In this document: piece after piece, positions 36,276 through 46,313 of the stretch
How the letters are laid out: each line of letters opens with the position of its first letter
Numbering within the stretch: the first letter of the stretch is position 1
Origin: Comamonadaceae bacterium
Lineage (GTDB): Bacteria > Pseudomonadota > Gammaproteobacteria > Burkholderiales > Burkholderiaceae_C
Length of the DNA: 64,000 nucleotides
Direction: 5' to 3'
Assembly: GCA_013297925.1 (NCBI GenBank)
Contig: JAAFJC010000002.1
Span: 43,403 to 107,402 of the forward strand
The notes under the pieces: model-generated
The model's database searches: none
Told to the model about the DNA's origin: nothing
The model's input: only the letters and a program-made list of their open reading frames with translations
Translations under genes and position numbers: made by a program

Positions 36276-36713
36276 ATGATGGACATTCACCAAATCATTG
36301 CCAAGCTGCCTCACCGCTATCCGTTTTTGCTGGTGGATCGCGTGCTTGAGCTCAATAAGGGCATTTCTATCAAAGGCTTGAAAAACGTCACGATCAACGA
36401 GCCATTTTTCACCGGCCATTTTCCGCATCGGCCCGTGATGCCGGGGGTGTTGATGCTGGAAGCCTTGGCGCAAGTGTCTGCCTTGCTGGCTTTTGATGCG
36501 ATGGGTCAAGAGGTGGATCCAACGGTGGTGGTGTATTTCGTGGGGATCGACAATGCACGCTTCAAGCGCCCGGTGGAGCCCGGCGATCAACTGATTCTGA
36601 ATTCCAAACTTGAGCGCAGTAAGGCTGGCATTTATAAATTCAGCTGCACGGCAAACGTGGGCGATGAGTTGGCGGCACAAGCGGATTTGATGTGCACGAT
36701 GCGCAAGGTTTGA
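36276..36713 (+). CDS. fabZ: 3-hydroxyacyl-[acyl-carrier-protein] dehydratase FabZ
   Basis: A 145-residue hot-dog-fold dehydratase of fatty-acid elongation. [13 protein letters not shown] and the catalytic His in [20 protein letters not shown] are intact. It uses the same 3-hydroxyacyl-ACP pool as LpxA and LpxD, and its place between lpxD and lpxA is the standard arrangement. It ends 21 nt before lpxA. Confidence 0.98.
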   Translation: MMDIHQIIAKLPHRYPFLLVDRVLELNKGISIKGLKNVTINEPFFTGHFPHRPVMPGVLMLEALAQVSALLAFDAMGQEVDPTVVVYFVGIDNARFKRPVEPGDQLILNSKLERSKAGIYKFSCTANVGDELAAQADLMCTMRKV

Positions 36714-36734
36714 GCCATTCAGAAGAAATTCGGT

Positions 36735-37541
36735 ATGACTCAACCGCGAATTCATCCTACCGCCATCGTCAGCGTTGACGCTGAGCTCGACAGCTCAGTT
36801 GAGGTCGGCGCTTTCAGCCTGATTGGGCCCAAAGTCAAAATCGGCGCAGGCACGGTCATTGGCCCACATTGCGTGATCGAAGGGCAAACCACGATTGGGC
36901 GGGATAACAAGTTTTTCCAATTCAGCTCGATTGGTGCGATCTCGCAAGACATTGCGCATGCCACACAACATGCGGATTTCCCAGCGCAGCTCATCATCGG
37001 GGATCGCAATACGGTGCGAGAGTTTTGCACCTTCAATTCGGCGACGCACAAGGAAGAGGGCATCACCCGCATTGGCTCCGACAATTGGTTCATGGCCTAT
37101 GTGCATATCGCGCATGATTGCAAAGTGGGCAGCCACACCATCATGGCCAATCAAGCGACGTTGGCAGGGCATGTGCATATCGGCGATTGGGCGGTGATTG
37201 GTGGCCTCTCGGGCATTCATCAGTTTGTGCATGTGGGCGCGCACGCGATGATCGGCTTTCAAAGCCATGTGGCGCAGGATGTGCCGCCGTTCATGACGGT
37301 GGAGGGGCATCCGCTGGCCGTGCGCGCGATCAATTTGGTGGGTTTGAAGCGCCGGGATTTCAGCGCAGCTCGGTTGGATGCCATCAAGAAAATGCATCGG
37401 GCGTTGTACCGTGATGATTTGACGCTGGAAGCAGCCAAAGCGCAGATCGAAGCTTTGAACGAAGCTGGATCAGAGGCTGCTTTTGACGTGCAGACCATGC
37501 TGGATTTTCTGGCGAATGCCACGCGCGGCATTGTTCGCTGA
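36735..37541 (+). CDS. lpxA: UDP-N-acetylglucosamine O-acyltransferase
   Basis: A 268-residue beta-helix acyltransferase catalysing the first step of lipid A synthesis. It has hexapeptide repeats in the first 185 residues and the catalytic His in the segment [17 protein letters not shown], followed by a helical C-terminal domain. The stop overlaps the lpxB start (TGATG), so the two are translationally coupled. Confidence 0.98.
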   Translation: MTQPRIHPTAIVSVDAELDSSVEVGAFSLIGPKVKIGAGTVIGPHCVIEGQTTIGRDNKFFQFSSIGAISQDIAHATQHADFPAQLIIGDRNTVREFCTFNSATHKEEGITRIGSDNWFMAYVHIAHDCKVGSHTIMANQATLAGHVHIGDWAVIGGLSGIHQFVHVGAHAMIGFQSHVAQDVPPFMTVEGHPLAVRAINLVGLKRRDFSAARLDAIKKMHRALYRDDLTLEAAKAQIEALNEAGSEAAFDVQTMLDFLANATRGIVR

Positions 37542-38683
37542 TGCGTATTGCGCTTGTTGCTGGTGAAGCCTCTGGCGATTTGCTGGGTGGCTTGCTGCTC
37601 GATGGCTTGAAAGCACGCTGGCCAGATGCGCAATTCGTCGGTATTGGCGGTGCTCAGATGCAGCGGCGCGGTATGCAGGCGTGGTGGCCGAGCGACAAGC
37701 TCGCTGTGCGTGGCTACATCGAAGTGCTCAAACATTACCGCGAGCTCGTTGGTATCCGCAATGAGCTCAAAGCGCGCTTGATCGCTCAGAAGCCCGATAT
37801 CTTCATCGGCATCGATGCGCCAGACTTCAACCTCGATCTGGAGCGCGATCTCAAAGCTGCCGGTATCCGCACTGCGCATTTCGTGAGCCCCAGCATCTGG
37901 GCTTGGCGGCCGGAGCGGATTGAAAAAGTGCGCACGGCGGTAGATCATGTGCTTTGCATTTTTCCGTTTGAGAAAAAGCTGTACGACGATGCAGGCATCT
38001 CGGCCAGTTACGTTGGCCATCCCCTCGCGCCAGTGATCCCGATGCAGCCCGATAAAACTGCGGCTCGTGCGCAGCTTGGCTTATCGCCCGCAGACACCGT
38101 GGTCGCGCTCTTGCCTGGAAGCCGTGCAGACGAGATCAAGTACCTGATTTCAAGGTATTTTGAGGCTCTCGCCGGCATAAAATCTGCGCGGCCAGCTATC
38201 AAATTCATAGTACCTTGCGTACCTTCACTCAAACCTTCCATTGAATCGGCTGCCCGCGCCGCAGGCGTGCAAAACAATGTTCAGTTGCTCAATGGCCAAT
38301 CGCACACAGCGCTCGCAGCTTGCGATGTCACACTCGTTGCCAGTGGCACAGCCACATTAGAAGCCGCGCTCTTCAAGCGCCCCATGGTCATTGCCTACAA
38401 CATGCATTGGATGAGTTGGCTGATCATGCGCCGCAAAAAAATGCAGCCTTGGGTCGGCCTGCCCAACATCCTCTGCGGCGAATTCGTCGTGCCCGAGCTC
38501 TTGCAAGATGCCGCCACGCCGCAAGCGCTCGCTCAAGCCGTGCTGGCTTGGCTCGATTCTCCTGAGAAAATACAGGCTTTGGAGCAGCGCTTCATCGCTC
38601 TGCATCAAGAGCTGCTGCGCGATACGCCCAAGCTCGCAGCTCTCGCCATTGAATCCGTTCTTAACCATGCCACGCCCGCGTAA
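37541..38683 (+). CDS. lpxB: Lipid-A-disaccharide synthase
   Basis: A 380-residue GT19 glycosyltransferase joining lipid X and UDP-diacylglucosamine. [12 protein letters not shown] at the N-terminus, [15 protein letters not shown] and the [13 protein letters not shown] segment near the C-terminus are diagnostic. A copy of the dispersed repeat (38171-38212) is embedded in the linker between the two lobes, encoding [15 protein letters not shown] in frame; the neighbouring [12 protein letters not shown] and VPSLKPS segments are intact. The last 17 nt overlap rnhB. Confidence 0.97.
   Translation: MRIALVAGEASGDLLGGLLLDGLKARWPDAQFVGIGGAQMQRRGMQAWWPSDKLAVRGYIEVLKHYRELVGIRNELKARLIAQKPDIFIGIDAPDFNLDLERDLKAAGIRTAHFVSPSIWAWRPERIEKVRTAVDHVLCIFPFEKKLYDDAGISASYVGHPLAPVIPMQPDKTAARAQLGLSPADTVVALLPGSRADEIKYLISRYFEALAGIKSARPAIKFIVPCVPSLKPSIESAARAAGVQNNVQLLNGQSHTALAACDVTLVASGTATLEAALFKRPMVIAYNMHWMSWLIMRRKKMQPWVGLPNILCGEFVVPELLQDAATPQALAQAVLAWLDSPEKIQALEQRFIALHQELLRDTPKLAALAIESVLNHATPA
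38171..38212 (+). repeat. GCCGGC-type dispersed repeat, inside lpxB
   Basis: GCCGGCATAAAATCTGCGC then CCAGCTATCAAATTCATAG, nearly consensus; in frame it encodes [13 protein letters not shown]. Confidence 0.8.
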
Positions 38684-39386
38684 AACATCGCTCCAGCCCG
38701 AGTTGCTCGCCCTGCCGCTTTTGCCCAAGGCGCGCAAAAAGCGCTCGGATGCCAAGCCTGTGCGCAAGAAGCAAGCGCCTGTGGTGCAAACGGAATTCAC
38801 TTGGGAAGCTCCCGGTTTGACAGCAGGTGTGGATGAAGCCGGGCGCGGGCCGCTCGCTGGCAATGTGGTGGCCGCTGCTGTGATCTTGGATGATCTCAAC
38901 CCAATTAAAGGCTTGAACGATTCCAAAAAACTCACCGCGCTACGCCGCGAAAAACTCTTCATCGAAATCCAAGCCAAAGCCCTGTGCGTGAGCATCGGCC
39001 AAGCCAGTGTGGAAGAAATTGATCAGCTCAACATCCTCCAAGCCACCATGCTCGCGATGCAACGCGCCGTGAACGGCCTGCGCCTCAAGCCCGCAAAAGT
39101 GCTGATCGATGGCAACCGCATCCCCAAGCTGGACGTGCTCGCCGAAGCCATCGTCGGCGGTGATGCATTAGTCAAAGCCATCTCCGCAGCCTCCATCATC
39201 GCTAAAGTCACCCGAGATCGCCAATGCTATGCGCTACACGCTCAGTATCCGCAATACGGTTTCCCGAGCCACAAAGGCTACGGCACGGCCGAGCATATGG
39301 CTGCCCTCAAAAAGCATGGCGCTACACCTGAGCATCGTAAAAGCTATGCGCCGGTGGCTGAGGCTATGGCTCGGAAAGCTCTATGA
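38667..39386 (+). CDS. rnhB: Ribonuclease HII
   Basis: A 239-residue type 2 RNase H, which cuts RNA in RNA-DNA hybrids and removes misincorporated ribonucleotides. The catalytic acids include the pair in [12 protein letters not shown] and an Asp in [21 protein letters not shown] completes the site. The ATG at 38667 overlaps the end of lpxB by 17 nt; the ORF-track start (38508) lies deep in lpxB and is rejected. A basic N-terminal extension of about 45 residues ([20 protein letters not shown]) precedes the core and is unusual. It overlaps the next gene by ATGA. Confidence 0.95.
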   Translation: MPRPRKTSLQPELLALPLLPKARKKRSDAKPVRKKQAPVVQTEFTWEAPGLTAGVDEAGRGPLAGNVVAAAVILDDLNPIKGLNDSKKLTALRREKLFIEIQAKALCVSIGQASVEEIDQLNILQATMLAMQRAVNGLRLKPAKVLIDGNRIPKLDVLAEAIVGGDALVKAISAASIIAKVTRDRQCYALHAQYPQYGFPSHKGYGTAEHMAALKKHGATPEHRKSYAPVAEAMARKAL

Positions 39387-40210
39387 CGAGCAAGCCCGAA
39401 ATCATCACCTCGCGAGATAACCCACTTGTCAAAGAGCTGCGCAAGTTGGCGCAGGATGGCGCGGCGTATCGGAAGGCAGGGCGCGTGTGGATTGAAGGGG
39501 AGCATTTGTGCGATGCGGCACAAGCCCGAGGTTTAAAAGCCGAAATTGCCGTGATTTCAGATCAAAAACAGCATCTCGCCGGCATGGAATGTGCGCGGAG
39601 TGCTACTAAATTGGTAGTAATTGCGGATGCACTCTTGCGCGAGATCAGTGGCCTGGAGTCACCCGCCGCGATGGGTTTGGTGCTCAGTTTGCCGCAGGAT
39701 GTGCCGATTGAGGCCACAGCGCGCAGCGTGATTTTGGATCGGCTGCAAGACCCTGGTAATGCGGGCAGCATCTTGCGCAGCGCGGCGGCGTTTGGCTACA
39801 GCCAGATCATCGCCCTCAAAGGTACGGTGGCGCTGTGGAGCCCGAAGGTGCTGCGCGCGGGCATGGGGGCGCATTTTTCGCTGCGAATTGTGGAGGCGGC
39901 ATCTATCGATCAGTTGCAGGATTTGAAGCACCCGCTGGCTGTGACGAGCAGCCACCGTGGGCAATTCCTGCATGAATTGCAAGCGCAGGGTGCGCTACAA
40001 AAAGAAGAGCAATCCGCGCTGGAGATATGCCGGCAACTTGCCGATTTCGCCTATATCTTTGGTCATGAAGGGCAAGGCGTGAGCGAGGAGTTGGAAGCCT
40101 TGGCCAAGGCGCATGTGCGCATCGCGCAGCCGGGCGGCCAAGAGTCGCTGAATGTGGCCGCAGCGGCCGCAATTTGCCTGCACGCGAGCGCTGCTGCGCG
40201 GTCATCTTAG
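39383..40210 (+). CDS. SpoU/TrmH-family RNA 2'-O-methyltransferase
   Basis: A 275-residue SPOUT methylase with a substrate-binding N-terminal domain ([15 protein letters not shown]) and the three SpoU motifs: [33 protein letters not shown] and [19 protein letters not shown]. It methylates a ribose in rRNA or tRNA; RlmB-like by sequence, exact site unknown. The start overlaps the rnhB stop (ATGA). A copy of the dispersed repeat (39578-39619) encodes [15 protein letters not shown] between the two domains. Confidence 0.88.
   Translation: MTSKPEIITSRDNPLVKELRKLAQDGAAYRKAGRVWIEGEHLCDAAQARGLKAEIAVISDQKQHLAGMECARSATKLVVIADALLREISGLESPAAMGLVLSLPQDVPIEATARSVILDRLQDPGNAGSILRSAAAFGYSQIIALKGTVALWSPKVLRAGMGAHFSLRIVEAASIDQLQDLKHPLAVTSSHRGQFLHELQAQGALQKEEQSALEICRQLADFAYIFGHEGQGVSEELEALAKAHVRIAQPGGQESLNVAAAAAICLHASAAARSS
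39578..39619 (+). repeat. GCCGGC-type dispersed repeat, inside SpoU methylase gene
   Basis: GCCGGCATGGAATGTGCGC then GTGCTACTAAATTGGTAG; in frame it encodes [13 protein letters not shown], the same phase as in dxr and lpxB. Confidence 0.75.
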
Positions 40211-40243
40211 GGCCTCATGCATTTTTTGCATACGCCTTTCAGC

Positions 40244-40249
40244 TACAAT
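40244..40249 (+). promoter_or_regulatory. Possible -10 box for carA
   Basis: TACAAT lies about 150 nt upstream of the carA start, after an ATGCA-TTTTT-TGCAT mini-hairpin. No clear -35 is seen at proper spacing. Confidence 0.3.
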
Positions 40250-40401
40250 CTCGCAAATCTTCATTCACCCACGTACTGCTTAGCGCAACACAGCATTTCC
40301 CCTCAAGAGCACCGTCACCCCGCTGATTTGCCAAGCAATTCATCAGCACCTTGGGTGGACATGCGGCACTGAGCGTACGGCATCCTATCGGAGCTTACCC
40401 A

Positions 40402-41565
40402 GTGCTTTCCTCTCTGAAGGGAAAACATCCCCACGCCCTCCTGGCTCTGGCAGACGGCTCAATCTTCATCGGCGAATCCATCGGCGCTGCCGGCCAGACC
40501 GTTGGCGAAGTGGTGTTCAACACCTCGATGACCGGCTACCAAGAAATCTTGACCGATCCCAGCTATTGCCAGCAAATCGTCACGCTCACCTATCCGCATA
40601 TTGGCAACTACGGCATCAATCCCGAAGATGTCGAATCCCGCAAAGTCTTCGCCGCTGGCCTCATCATCAAAGATCTGCCCCTGCTCGAATCGAATTTCCG
40701 CAGCACGCAAACCCTGTCGCAATACCTCGTTGCGGAAAACTGCGTCGCCATCGCCAGCATCGACACCCGCAAACTCACCCGCATGCTGCGCACCAAAGGC
40801 GCGCAAAACGGCTGCATCGTCACTTTGAAAGCGGGTGAAGAAGTCTCGCAAGCGGTGATCGATAAAGCTGTCGCTGCCGCAAAAGCCGCGCCTTCGATGG
40901 CTGGCCTCGATTTGGCTAAAGTGGTCAGCGTTTCTGAGAAGTATTCGTTCATAGAGACTGAGTGGAAATTAGGCTCAGGCTACGGCGAGCAAACCGCGCC
41001 GAAATTCCACGTTGTCGCTTTCGACTACGGCGTGAAGAAAAATATCCTGCGGATGTTGGCTGAGCGCGGCTGCAAAGTCACCGTTGTGCCCGCGCAAACG
41101 AGTGCCAAAGACGTGCTCGCCATGAAACCCAGCGGCGTGTTCCTCTCTAATGGCCCCGGCGACCCAGAGCCCTGCGATTACGCCATTGCCGCCACACGCG
41201 ACATCATCGAAGCCGGCGTGCCCACCTTCGGCATCTGCCTAGGCCACCAAATCATGGCGCTTGCATCCGGTGCCAAGACTTTCAAAATGAAATTCGGCCA
41301 CCACGGCGCAAACCATCCGGTCAAAGACCTCGACAACGGCCGAGTCAGCATCACCAGCCAAAACCACGGTTTCGCGGTGGACGAAAAAACGCTCCCGGCG
41401 AACTTGCGCCCCACCCACATCAGTTTGTTCGACAACACGCTGCAAGGCCTAGCCCGCACCGACAAACCCGCATTCTGCTTCCAAGGGCACCCAGAAGCAT
41501 CACCCGGGCCACACGACATCAGCTACCTCTTTGATCGCTTCACCACGCTGATGGAAACTAAATAA
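40402..41565 (+). CDS. carA: Carbamoyl phosphate synthase small (glutaminase) subunit
   Basis: A 387-residue class I glutamine amidotransferase subunit, which supplies ammonia to CarB for arginine and pyrimidine synthesis. [21 protein letters not shown] and the catalytic Cys in [11 protein letters not shown] are intact, with the later His/Glu in [10 protein letters not shown]. The start is a GTG at 40402 with GGAG about 9 nt upstream, which matches where the conserved sequence begins; the ORF-track start adds 17 unrelated residues. The stop overlaps the ATG of an unrelated gene that separates it from carB. Confidence 0.96.
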   Translation: MLSSLKGKHPHALLALADGSIFIGESIGAAGQTVGEVVFNTSMTGYQEILTDPSYCQQIVTLTYPHIGNYGINPEDVESRKVFAAGLIIKDLPLLESNFRSTQTLSQYLVAENCVAIASIDTRKLTRMLRTKGAQNGCIVTLKAGEEVSQAVIDKAVAAAKAAPSMAGLDLAKVVSVSEKYSFIETEWKLGSGYGEQTAPKFHVVAFDYGVKKNILRMLAERGCKVTVVPAQTSAKDVLAMKPSGVFLSNGPGDPEPCDYAIAATRDIIEAGVPTFGICLGHQIMALASGAKTFKMKFGHHGANHPVKDLDNGRVSITSQNHGFAVDEKTLPANLRPTHISLFDNTLQGLARTDKPAFCFQGHPEASPGPHDISYLFDRFTTLMETK

Positions 41566-42182
41566 TGCTTATTCGAGCGCATTACTTGTTTTGTATTTGC
41601 ATGATTGCTGCGATATTCGATGTGCATGCACAGAGCCGTAACGAAGAGCTAGCTCGGAGACTTTTCAATGAATGGGATTTAACGTCAGTACTCAAATCAG
41701 CCCAGACTGGTTTAGTCGAGCAAGTCGACAACACAAGCAGTAATCCGAGTGCGACAGACAGTCAAAGGACTTGTCTAAAGAACTTACTCACCCAAACGGA
41801 CTTGTTAGACACAATGCAAAATGAAGCAATTCAATTACTGGCTGCGACATACGATCTTGAACTGATCAATCAGGCAACCGAAATCTCTGCAGTTAGAAAT
41901 TCGGTCAAATTACAAGTTGATGTACTGAGCTTTGCTTTCCTTTCAGCAGGAAAAGTTGATCCTGAAAAAGCAAAAGTATTTGAAAAGCAATTTGCGGCTC
42001 TCGCTAAGGAAATGCAGCCCGCAGAAGAAAAGAGAATTGAGGCTTTGGATAAGCAATCAGTAATTCAATTTGGTTCTATCTCAGGATTCTTCATGGCTAG
42101 AGTGCTGGCTATGCCGAAAGCGGTCATGACTGCATCAATTGGCAAGGTAATGATTGCTAATTTCGGCAAGTGTCCAAGTTGA
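41565..42182 (+). CDS. Secreted protein of unknown function between carA and carB
   Basis: A 205-residue protein with a signal peptide (LFCICMIAAIFDVHA, cleavage before QSR). The mature part is helical with a conserved-looking pair of cysteines (QRTCLKN and the C-terminal GKCPS). Its start codon shares a base with the carA stop (TAATG), so translation is coupled. Its base composition is visibly more AT-rich than carA and carB, suggesting later insertion. Many Burkholderiales carry one extra gene here, from memory. I do not recognise the family. Confidence 0.75.
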   Translation: MLIRAHYLFCICMIAAIFDVHAQSRNEELARRLFNEWDLTSVLKSAQTGLVEQVDNTSSNPSATDSQRTCLKNLLTQTDLLDTMQNEAIQLLAATYDLELINQATEISAVRNSVKLQVDVLSFAFLSAGKVDPEKAKVFEKQFAALAKEMQPAEEKRIEALDKQSVIQFGSISGFFMARVLAMPKAVMTASIGKVMIANFGKCPS

Positions 42183-42271
42183 GGAAGATTACTTGAGATT
42201 GAAAAAACTGCTAGAAGATTAGATTCAAGTATTGCAATCTTTAGCTACCGGTATTTGATTTTTATGGAATG

Positions 42272-42296
42272 TTTAGATCGCAAACAGCGATCTAAA
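42272..42296 (+). promoter_or_regulatory. Perfect hairpin upstream of carB
   Basis: TTTAGATCGC and GCGATCTAAA are perfect 10-bp inverted repeats with an AAACA loop, ending 12 nt before the carB ATG. No T-run follows, so a translation-control hairpin or an operator is more likely than a terminator. Confidence 0.5.
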
Positions 42297-42308
42297 ATTG
42301 AGCAAAAC

Positions 42309-45300
42309 ATGCCAAAACGCACAGACATTAAAAGCATCCTCATCATCGGCGCGGGCCCGATCATCATTGGTCAGGCTTGTGAGTTTGATTACTCCGGCGT
42401 GCAGGCCTGCAAGGCTTTGCGCGAAGAGGGCTACAAGGTTATCTTGATCAACAGCAATCCTGCGACGATCATGACTGATCCTGCCACGGCGGATGTGACT
42501 TACATCGAGCCGATCACTTGGCAGACTGTTGAGAAGATCATTGCCAAAGAAAAGCCCGATGCGATTTTGCCGACCATGGGTGGGCAGACGGCGCTGAACT
42601 GTGCACTCGATTTGTGGCACAACGGCGTGCTCGACAAATACAAAGGCGCGGCCACGGGCAAACCTGTGGAGCTAATCGGCGCGACACCCGAGGCGATTGA
42701 CAAAGCAGAAGACCGCTTGAAATTCAAAGACGCGATGACGAAGATTGGCCTGGGCTCAGCGCGCTCGGGCATTGCGCATTCGATGGATGAAGCCTGGGCT
42801 GTGCAAAAGACGCTTGGCTTTCCTACCGTGATTCGCCCGAGCTTCACGCTTGGCGGCACGGGTGGCGGCATTGCTTACAACGCGGAAGAATTCGAGACGA
42901 TTTGCAAGCGCGGCTTGGAAGCTTCGCCCACCAATGAGCTGCTGATTGAAGAATCGCTGCTCGGCTGGAAAGAGTATGAGATGGAAGTGGTGCGCGATAA
43001 GGCGGACAACTGCATCATCGTTTGCTCGATTGAGAATTTAGACCCGATGGGTGTGCACACGGGTGATTCAATCACCGTGGCTCCTGCGCAAACTTTGACC
43101 GACAAGGAATACCAAATCCTGCGCAATGCCTCGCTCGCTGTGCTGCGCGAAATTGGTGTGGATACTGGCGGCTCGAACGTGCAGTTTTCCATCAACCCGA
43201 AAGACGGGCGCATGGTGGTGATTGAGATGAATCCGCGTGTGTCGCGCTCGTCGGCGCTTGCATCCAAAGCCACGGGTTTCCCAATCGCTAAGGTGGCAGC
43301 CAAGCTCGCTTGCGGCTACACGCTTGATGAGTTGCGCAACGAGATCACTGGCGGCGCAACGCCAGCATCGTTTGAGCCCAGCATTGATTACGTCGTGACG
43401 AAAATCCCACGCTTTGCATTCGAGAAATTCAAAGATGCTGATGACCGCCTCACCACACAAATGAAATCCGTGGGCGAAGTGATGGCCATGGGGCGCACCT
43501 TCCAAGAAAGCTTCCAAAAAGCCCTGCGCGGCTTGGAAGTGGGCGTGGATGGCATGAACGAGAAAACGCAAGACCGCGAAATCCTCGAGCGCGAGCTGGG
43601 CACGCCCGGCCCCGAGCGGATTTGGTATGTGGGCGATGCGTTTGCCAGCGGCTGGTCGCTTGATGAGGTGTACGACATCACGAAGATCGACAAATGGTTT
43701 CTCGTGCAGATTGAAGAGATCGTGAAGATTGAGCTGGAGCTTGATCAACACACGGCTGCGAATGGCGAAAAGGCATTAGCTGCGATCACCAAGCAAGAGC
43801 TGCTGAGCCTCAAGAAAAAAGGCTTCTCAGACCGTCGCTTGGCCAAGCTGCTGAAGACGACAGACAAAGCCATACGCGAGCAGCGCCGCGCGCTCAATGT
43901 GCGCCCTGTGTTCAAACGCGTGGACACCTGCGCCGCAGAATTTGCCACCAACACGGCCTACATGTATTCCACCTATGACGAGGAATGCGAAGCCGAGCCA
44001 ACGAACAAGAAGAAAATCATGGTGCTCGGCGGCGGGCCCAATCGCATTGGCCAAGGCATTGAGTTCGATTACTGCTGCGTGCATGCCGCGCTCGCCATGC
44101 GCGAAGACGGCTACGAGACCATCATGGTCAACTGCAATCCTGAGACGGTATCGACCGATTACGACACGAGCGATCGCCTCTACTTCGAGCCTTTGACGCT
44201 CGAAGACGTGCTTGAAATTGTTGACAAAGAAAAACCAGTTGGCGTGATCGTGCAATACGGCGGCCAAACGCCACTCAAGCTCGCACTCGGCCTGGAGCGC
44301 GAAGGCGTGCCCATCATCGGCACATCGCCTGACATGATCGACGCTGCGGAAGACCGCGAGCGCTTCTCTGCTCTGTTGCACAAGCTAGGCCTCAAGCAGC
44401 CGCCGAATGCAACAGCGCGCACTGAGCCAGAAGCCCTCGAAAAAGCGCAGAGCCTCGGCTACCCGCTCGTCGTGCGCCCCAGCTATGTGCTCGGTGGCCG
44501 CGCGATGGAGATCGTGCATGAGCAGCGGGATTTGGAGCGCTACATGAAAGAGGCCGTGAAGGTCTCCAACGATTCCCCTGTGCTGCTGGATCGATTCCTC
44601 AACGACGCGATTGAATGCGATGTGGATTGCATTCGCGACTCCGTTGGCGTGACTTTCATCGGCGGCGTGATGGAGCACATCGAGCAAGCCGGCGTGCACA
44701 GCGGCGACTCTGCCTGCTCGTTGCCTCCTTATTCGCTCTCAGCCGAGACGATTGACGAGCTCAAGCGCCAAACCCGCGAGATGGCGGCTGGTCTGTCGGT
44801 CGTTGGTTTGATGAACGTGCAATTCGCCATTCAGCATCGCGATGGAAAAGATGTGATTTACGTGCTCGAAGTCAATCCTCGCGCCAGCCGCACCGTGCCT
44901 TACGTAAGCAAAGCCACCGGCATTCAGCTCGCCAAAGTCGCAGCGCGTTGCATGGCAGGCCAGTCTTTGGCCAGCCAAGGCATCACCAAAGAAGTCACGC
45001 CGCCGTATTTCAGCGTGAAAGAAGCCGTCTTCCCCTTCGTGAAATTCCCCGGCGTGGACACCATCCTCGGCCCCGAGATGAAATCCACCGGCGAAGTGAT
45101 GGGCGTAGGCAAAACCTTTGGCGAAGCCTTTGTGAAGAGCCAGCTCGGCGCAGGCACGACTCTTCCTCGCCCAACCAAGAAAGACGGCAGCAAAAACGGC
45201 AAAGTCTTCCTCACGGTGAAAAACAATGACAAAGCACGCGCCGTCGAAGTGGCCAAAGAGCTCACGGCTATGGGGTTTGATCTCATCGCCACCAAAGGCA

Positions 45301-45596
45301 CTGCTGCGGCGATTGCTGGCGCAGGTCTGGTCGTGCAAACGGTCAACAAAGTCGCCGAAGGCCGCCCGCACGTGGTGGACATGATCAAAAACAACGAAAT
45401 TTGTTTGGTGATCAACACCGTGGAAGAGCGCCGCAACGCGATCACCGACAGCCGCGCGATTCGCACGTCTTCCCTGCTCGCGCGTGTGACGACTTTCACG
45501 ACCATTGCCGGAGCGGAAGCCGCCGTTGAGGGCATGAAATACATCGACAAACTTGGTGTGATTTCGGTGCAGGAGATGCATGCACAGTTGGCTTGA
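42309..45596 (+). CDS. carB: Carbamoyl phosphate synthase large subunit
   Basis: A 1095-residue synthase with two homologous ATP-grasp halves, first making carboxyphosphate/carbamate and then carbamoyl phosphate. Each half opens with its own dinucleotide-like loop ([20 protein letters not shown] and [18 protein letters not shown]). The C-terminal MGS-like allosteric domain starts near residue 960. The start is the ATG at 42309 (MPKRTDIK); the ORF-track start would include the hairpin. It is separated from carA by one unrelated gene and followed by a strong terminator. Confidence 0.97.
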   Translation: MPKRTDIKSILIIGAGPIIIGQACEFDYSGVQACKALREEGYKVILINSNPATIMTDPATADVTYIEPITWQTVEKIIAKEKPDAILPTMGGQTALNCALDLWHNGVLDKYKGAATGKPVELIGATPEAIDKAEDRLKFKDAMTKIGLGSARSGIAHSMDEAWAVQKTLGFPTVIRPSFTLGGTGGGIAYNAEEFETICKRGLEASPTNELLIEESLLGWKEYEMEVVRDKADNCIIVCSIENLDPMGVHTGDSITVAPAQTLTDKEYQILRNASLAVLREIGVDTGGSNVQFSINPKDGRMVVIEMNPRVSRSSALASKATGFPIAKVAAKLACGYTLDELRNEITGGATPASFEPSIDYVVTKIPRFAFEKFKDADDRLTTQMKSVGEVMAMGRTFQESFQKALRGLEVGVDGMNEKTQDREILERELGTPGPERIWYVGDAFASGWSLDEVYDITKIDKWFLVQIEEIVKIELELDQHTAANGEKALAAITKQELLSLKKKGFSDRRLAKLLKTTDKAIREQRRALNVRPVFKRVDTCAAEFATNTAYMYSTYDEECEAEPTNKKKIMVLGGGPNRIGQGIEFDYCCVHAALAMREDGYETIMVNCNPETVSTDYDTSDRLYFEPLTLEDVLEIVDKEKPVGVIVQYGGQTPLKLALGLEREGVPIIGTSPDMIDAAEDRERFSALLHKLGLKQPPNATARTEPEALEKAQSLGYPLVVRPSYVLGGRAMEIVHEQRDLERYMKEAVKVSNDSPVLLDRFLNDAIECDVDCIRDSVGVTFIGGVMEHIEQAGVHSGDSACSLPPYSLSAETIDELKRQTREMAAGLSVVGLMNVQFAIQHRDGKDVIYVLEVNPRASRTVPYVSKATGIQLAKVAARCMAGQSLASQGITKEVTPPYFSVKEAVFPFVKFPGVDTILGPEMKSTGEVMGVGKTFGEAFVKSQLGAGTTLPRPTKKDGSKNGKVFLTVKNNDKARAVEVAKELTAMGFDLIATKGTAAAIAGAGLVVQTVNKVAEGRPHVVDMIKNNEICLVINTVEERRNAITDSRAIRTSSLLARVTTFTTIAGAEAAVEGMKYIDKLGVISVQEMHAQLA

Positions 45597-45632
45597 GTTG
45601 AGCGCTAGCCTGCGCTAAAATTCATTCATTCC

Positions 45633-45673
45633 AAGCAAAAGCCGCTGGCCTTCAAGCCAGCGGTTTGCTTTTT
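45633..45673 (+). terminator. Rho-independent terminator after carB
   Basis: AAGCAAAAGCCGCTGGC and GCCAGCGGTTTGCTTTTT pair around a CTTCAA loop, ending in T residues. Strong. Confidence 0.9.
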
Positions 45674-45701
45674 GTAGAGACACTTCGCTGAGACTTTCAC
45701 C

Positions 45702-46178
45702 ATGGCAACGATTCCTATTACCAAACGCGGCGCTGAAAAGCTGCGTACCGAACTTCATGACCTCAAGACCGTGCAACGGCCTTGGGTGATCAATGCTATC
45801 TCCGAAGCGCGCGCGCAGGGTGATTTGAGCGAGAACGCGGAATACGATGCCGCGAAAGATCGCCAAGGTTTTATTGAAGGGCGGATTCAAGAGATTGAAA
45901 GCAAGCTGTCTGCGGCGCAAATCATTGATCCTACCGAGGTAGATGCTGGCGGCCGCGTGGTGTTTGGCGCTACGGTAGAGCTGGAAGATGATGAAACTGG
46001 GGCAAAAGTGAAATACCAAATCGTGGGTGAAGATGAGGCGGATTTGAAGCATGGCTTGGTGAATGTGTCTTCTCCAGTGGCGCGCGCCATGATTGGCAAA
46101 GAAGAGGGCGATGCGGTAGTGGTATTCACGCCGGGTGGCGAGAAGCATTACGAGATCATTGCTGTGAGCTACATCTGA
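45702..46178 (+). CDS. greA: Transcription elongation factor GreA
   Basis: A 158-residue GreA, which enters the RNA polymerase secondary channel and stimulates cleavage of backtracked RNA. It has an N-terminal coiled coil with the acidic tip in [17 protein letters not shown] and a C-terminal FKBP-like domain with [14 protein letters not shown]. Placement directly after carB is typical of the order. A hairpin terminator follows at 46254. Confidence 0.98.
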   Translation: MATIPITKRGAEKLRTELHDLKTVQRPWVINAISEARAQGDLSENAEYDAAKDRQGFIEGRIQEIESKLSAAQIIDPTEVDAGGRVVFGATVELEDDETGAKVKYQIVGEDEADLKHGLVNVSSPVARAMIGKEEGDAVVVFTPGGEKHYEIIAVSYI

Positions 46179-46204
46179 TAGTTTTTAGTCAAAAACGGTA
46201 TCTA

Positions 46205-46246
46205 GCCGTCACAAATACTGCGCGAGCAGCTATCTAATTGATAGTG
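46205..46246 (+). repeat. GCCGGC-type dispersed repeat, intergenic (diverged)
   Basis: GCCGTCACAAATACTGCGC then GAGCAGCTATCTAATTGATAG: the second half is near consensus, the first half is diverged. It lies between greA and its terminator. Confidence 0.7.
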
Positions 46247-46253
46247 ATCAAAG

Positions 46254-46286
46254 AAATCCGCAAAGGTGTAAACCAATGCGGATTTT
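46254..46286 (+). terminator. Terminator after greA
   Basis: AAATCCGCA and TGCGGATTT form a 9-bp stem with a 13-nt loop and trailing T, 28 nt before dnaE. Confidence 0.7.
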
Positions 46287-46313
46287 TGCATTTTGTGGCT
46301 CTAAAATGATTGA

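Noticed and set aside
44739-45581. 280-aa minus-strand ORF opposite carB
   Set aside because: Antisense shadow rich in His, Phe and Arg; carB is intact here.
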